In this document: in pieces, positions 63,325-64,000 of the stretch
Position numbering within the stretch: the first letter of the stretch is position 1
Layout: every line of letters begins with the position of its first letter
NCBI GenBank assembly: GCA_039566865.1
Contig: CM076955.1
Span: forward strand, 7,814,501-7,878,500
DNA length: 64,000 bases
Source: Aurelia coerulea
Lineage: Eukaryota > Cnidaria > Scyphozoa > Semaeostomeae > Ulmaridae
Reading direction: 5' to 3'
The notes under the pieces: model-generated
What the model was told of the DNA's origin: nothing
Databases searched by the model: none
The model's input: only the letters and a program-made list of their open reading frames with translations
Program-made: the position numbers and the translations under genes

Positions 63325-64000
63325 CCGTTTTGACCACTCTCCGGAAAAAATCATTGCACGATCGGATAAATCGAATTTCGTCAAAATTTCAATTGGAGAA
63401 GATTCTCCATGCTTTGGACCATAAGTGTTTTCGGTATGGCTTTGCGATCACGAACAATAGCAGAATTGTGGCATTTTTAAGCTCAATGCAGTCATTCATC
63501 GGCTACATACTCTATGATTAGCAAAAAGAAGAGTAGAAAACTGAAAACCTGAAGAAGAACTAGTGCATACACATACCTCAGATGGATTTAATAACAAACA
63601 TCCACTTTTTCTGCCGCGATCTACAGCGAGTTTCACCAGCAAATAACACATTCAACAAAAATAGGCGCGAGAACTTGAATGATCAGCTACATGCCATCGT
63701 CGAGTGAGAACAACATCCGATTCCAATGAACAGAAATATGAATAAATCAACGGTGAATAACGAATACATGAACTTGCCATGCTGGAGATTACGGGAGTAG
63801 CTGTACGTCCACTCTGGCCCAGAAAGAACAATTGTGTGATGTCTCTTTCGATAAACCATCTATGGATAAACCGTGCCACCATTCCTTTATCCAACTGCGG
63901 CTATCGTTGCCAGATGGAAACCGGCAATAACATTACCAAAACGATGTACGAATTGATCGGTCACATCCCATCTTTTACAGGTTTTTTTATTTATTAGAAA
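63325..64000. mobile_element. Partial copy of the 1527-5192 foldback, left-arm part
   Basis: It matches 1678-2333 in the same direction at high identity. It starts abruptly at GCCGTTTTGACC, lacking the first 150 bases of the arm, and continues past the window edge. The final bases (CAGGTTTTTTTATTTATTAG) differ from both arms of the first copy and may start another insertion. Confidence 0.85.

Overview
The window looks like a gene-poor, transposon-saturated stretch of an AT-rich animal genome. A marine invertebrate, possibly an anthozoan cnidarian, fits best. The reasons are one host-type gene, an intronless-looking noggin homologue (27771-28442, minus), and a dense mix of APE-type non-LTR retrotransposons, a DIRS-type tyrosine-recombinase retrotransposon, hAT, Tc1/mariner and piggyBac-type MITEs, and long foldback elements. 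Nothing prokaryotic is present. The species call is inference.

Layout. 1.5-5.2 kb: a 3.7 kb foldback element flanked by a 9-bp target duplication and carrying an inserted MITE; part of another copy runs off the right edge (63325-64000). 5.9-6.7 kb: G-rich minisatellite. 6.7-7.2 kb: hAT-type MITE. 8.1-12.4 kb: family I non-LTR retrotransposon whose ORF carries a 2A-type ribosome-skipping motif. 12.4-15.3 kb: a minus-strand family II retrotransposon tail split by a 2.4 kb hAT-type element. 15.4-16.6 kb: a decayed family I tail split by a palindromic mariner MITE. 16.8-26.0 kb: a DIRS element (gag, RT, RNase H, tyrosine recombinase) split by a 4.7 kb family II element, which is itself split by a 1 kb repeat. 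27.8-28.4 kb: noggin. 28.6-29.4 kb: mariner MITE. 29.6-33.05 kb: family II element with a 341-bp palindromic insertion. 33-44 kb: mostly unassigned DNA with at least seven MITEs. 44.1-48.6 kb: family III element whose RT core is replaced by a 2.36 kb near-perfect palindrome with G-rich ends. 48.7-50.4 kb: inverted family III tail with a G-run MITE. 50.9-53.9 kb: family III element with a fused SGNH esterase-endonuclease-RT reading frame broken by one stop. 55.2-59.6 kb: a young family II element carrying a nested family III copy. 60-63.3 kb: more foldback arms, a family I tail, and a 64-bp minisatellite.

The retrotransposons do not work with noggin; they form nested layers from which relative ages can be read. 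Family I = 2A-containing type. Family II = the type whose RT core reads YADDTTIY. Family III = the type with GVPQGSCLGP and, in one copy, an N-terminal SGNH domain. These are working labels for this window; all three look like members of the CR1/L2-like group, but the clade was not tested. Element boundaries were set by eye from target duplications, tails and breaks in homology.
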